Of a stretch of 64,000 nt of DNA, positions 62,479 through 64,000 are shown in pieces. The stretch comes from an uncultured Bacteroidales bacterium (GTDB lineage Bacteria; Bacteroidota; Bacteroidia; Bacteroidales; CAIXZF01). The first letter of the stretch is position 1, and each line of letters begins with the position of its first letter. The notes beneath the pieces were generated by a model. It was not told where the DNA came from. It worked only from the letters and a program-made list of their open reading frames with translations, and made no database searches. The DNA lies in contig CAIXZF010000107.1 of the NCBI GenBank assembly GCA_903923925.1, forward strand, positions 1 to 64,000, read 5' to 3'. The position numbers were made by a program, and so were the translations under genes.

Positions 62479-64000
62479 ACTTCTTTCATCGTAAGTTGAA
62501 TGCGTTTTCTATCCATATCAACATCCAGTACTTTTACTGTAACTTTCATATTTAGTTTCAGTGCTTCATTGGGATCTTTTATGAATGTATTGGATATCTG
62601 GCTTACATGTACCAGCCCATCCTGATGAACGCCAATATCCACAAAAGCACCGAAGGCTGTTATATTAACCACGATACCATTTAATATCATCCCCGGAACC
62701 AGATCTTCTATGGAAGTAATTCCTTTATCGAATTCGAATGTAATAAATTTACTGCGGGGATCGCGCCCGGGTTTATCAAGTTCTGCAATGATATCGGTTA
62801 ATGTAGGTAGTCCAATCGTACTTGTGATATACCTTGAAAGGTTGAGTTTACCTCTTAGTTCTTTGTCGGTAAGAAGATCCTTTATGGAGCAGCCCAGGTC
62901 CTTCGCCATTTTTTCGACAATATGGTAGGTTTCAGGATGGATAGCGCTATTGTCTAAGGGATTTTTTGCTTCATGAATCCTGAGGAAGCCTGCTGATTGT
63001 TCAAAGGCTTTATCTCCGAAGCGGGGAACTTTTTTCAAATTCGCCCTGGAGTTAAACGGGCCGTTAGCTTTACGGAAATCCACAATATTCTTGGCCAGAA
63101 CAGCTCCGATACCGGATACACAGGACAAAAGCTGCTTGCTGGCAGTGTTTAATTCAACGCCAACCTTGTTTACACAACTCACAACGGTGTCTTCGAGACT
63201 TTTCTGCAGTTCTTTCTGGTCAACATCATGCTGGTATTGACCTACTCCAATCGACTTTGGATCAATCTTCACCAGTTCAGCCAGCGGATCCATGAGCCGG
63301 CGGCCGATTGAGACAGCACCACGAACGGTAACATCATATTCAGGGAATTCTTCCCTTGCCACAGAAGAAGCTGAATAAACAGAGGCTCCGTTTTCGTTAA
63401 CCATTACGGCCATAATATCACGATCGAAGCGGATTTTCCGGATAAAATCCTCTGTTTCTCTGCCTGCCGTGCCATTCCCTACTGCAATGGCTTCGATTTT
63501 GTAAGCATTAACAAGGTTCTGAACCTTATTAATTGCTTCTTTAACTTCTTTTTGAGGTGGGTGAGGGTAGATGGTTTCATTATGGAGCAGATTCCCTTGT
63601 CTGTCCAAACAAACAAGTTTACAACCAGAACGGAAACCCGGGTCGAGTGCCAGCACATTTTTCTGGCCAAGTGGCGGCGCAAGCAACAGCTGCCTTACAT
63701 TTTCAACAAATACCCTGATTGCCTCCTTATCTGCCTTTTCTTTTGCGGTCTGGCGGATTTCTGTTTCAATGGAAGGTGCCATTAATCTTTTATATCCGTC
63801 GTGTACTGCAAGTTTTACCTGCTGAGCAGAAGTGCCGTTATTGCGCAGAAATTGTCGTTCCAGAATTTCAAATGCGGTATCTTCCGGAGGGCTAATCGAT
63901 ACTCTCAGGAATTCCTCATTTTCTCCCCTGAACATTGCCAATAACCTGTGCGAAGGAGTTTTGCTGATCTTTTCTTCCCAGGCGAACCAGTTCTGATAAT
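62469..64000 (-). CDS. tex: Tex-family RNA-binding protein, N-terminal part outside the window
   Basis: About 510 C-terminal residues, running off the right edge; the apparent ATG at 63941 is internal, because the frame continues upstream with NWFAWEEKISK and HRLLAMFRGENEEFL, typical Tex sequence. The YqgF-type domain is VLALDPGFRSGCKLVCLDRQ, followed by helix-hairpin-helix segments (LLSCVSGIGAVLAKNIVDFR, RANLKKVPRFGDKAF) and an S1 domain (GMILNGIVVNITAFGAFVDI, DGLVHVSQIS) ending LTMKEVEK. Tex binds RNA and is linked to transcription and ribosome-related functions. The full gene usually encodes about 750 aa. Confidence 0.95.
   Translation of the reverse strand, partial: YQNWFAWEEKISKTPSHRLLAMFRGENEEFLRVSISPPEDTAFEILERQFLRNNGTSAQQVKLAVHDGYKRLMAPSIETEIRQTAKEKADKEAIRVFVENVRQLLLAPPLGQKNVLALDPGFRSGCKLVCLDRQGNLLHNETIYPHPPQKEVKEAINKVQNLVNAYKIEAIAVGNGTAGRETEDFIRKIRFDRDIMAVMVNENGASVYSASSVAREEFPEYDVTVRGAVSIGRRLMDPLAELVKIDPKSIGVGQYQHDVDQKELQKSLEDTVVSCVNKVGVELNTASKQLLSCVSGIGAVLAKNIVDFRKANGPFNSRANLKKVPRFGDKAFEQSAGFLRIHEAKNPLDNSAIHPETYHIVEKMAKDLGCSIKDLLTDKELRGKLNLSRYITSTIGLPTLTDIIAELDKPGRDPRSKFITFEFDKGITSIEDLVPGMILNGIVVNITAFGAFVDIGVHQDGLVHVSQISNTFIKDPNEALKLNMKVTVKVLDVDMDRKRIQLTMKEVEK

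Overview
The window looks like chromosomal DNA of a member of the Bacteroidota, moderately AT-rich. The grounds are several type IX secretion (T9SS) C-terminal sorting tails, TAnnTTTG -7 promoter boxes, a quinol-type nitric oxide reductase, a long S16, a DUF4159 protein, a FISUMP-domain protein and a Bacteroidota-type tyrosine integrase. No rRNA genes or CRISPR array are visible. I cannot name a genus from the sequence alone.

Layout. 1-4960 is accessory DNA: the 3' end of a group II intron (domains V and VI) sits antisense in a glycosyltransferase gene, followed by an unknown gene, an RteC-like protein, a small basic peptide, a putative excisionase and a tyrosine integrase. The integrase abuts the 3' end of tRNA-Leu(UAA), with three 11-bp repeats at an exact 21-bp period between them; this looks like the right boundary of an integrated element that continues beyond the left edge. 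From the tRNA-Leu/tRNA-Gly pair onward the content is mostly core genome. 5.3-14.3 kb carries mutS, a TrmH-type methyltransferase, a TPR lipoprotein and a leftward operon (barrel protein, waaA, folK, deoxynucleoside kinase). 14.4-22.8 kb is a rightward surface-sugar cluster: WbpE, WbpD, WbpB and WbpA types (UDP-GlcNAc to a diacetamido uronic acid), galE, rmlB, a CpsB-type phosphatase, then rsmE and a DUF4159 protein. 22.9-32.9 kb has valS, a divergent pair of cell-wall hydrolase-like genes, a methyltransferase/membrane protein/GNAT group, a chagasin-like inhibitor and prfC.

33-38.7 kb is a decaying surface-protein locus: a shortened lamin-tail T9SS protein, a T9SS pseudogene with several lesions, and a tandem array of 16-bp repeats framed by two copies of a palindrome. 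A His-rich membrane protein, a cation efflux transporter and small membrane proteins follow. 38.8-48.6 kb has a predicted HTH-TM-sensor protein with an overlapping partner, a nitric oxide reductase with a palindromic operator at its promoter, an NlpE-like lipoprotein and three exported or membrane proteins. 48.6-55.2 kb is the leftward group dnaE, glycosyltransferase, trxA, DUF58, plus a toxin-antitoxin pair whose RelE/ParE-type toxin carries an amber codon at its sixth codon. 55.5-64 kb has rpsP and rimM separated by a 2.6-kb cohesin/dockerin-type surface protein gene, then trmN6, a secreted class I amidotransferase, a cupin, an outer membrane barrel and the C-terminal part of Tex running off the right edge.

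Recurrent elements tie the window together: one terminator hairpin family (GAGGCTG...CAGCCTC) occurs at three loci with related loops, GTGAAAA-type simple repeats occur at two loci, and hairpin-rich non-coding cassettes occur at two loci.
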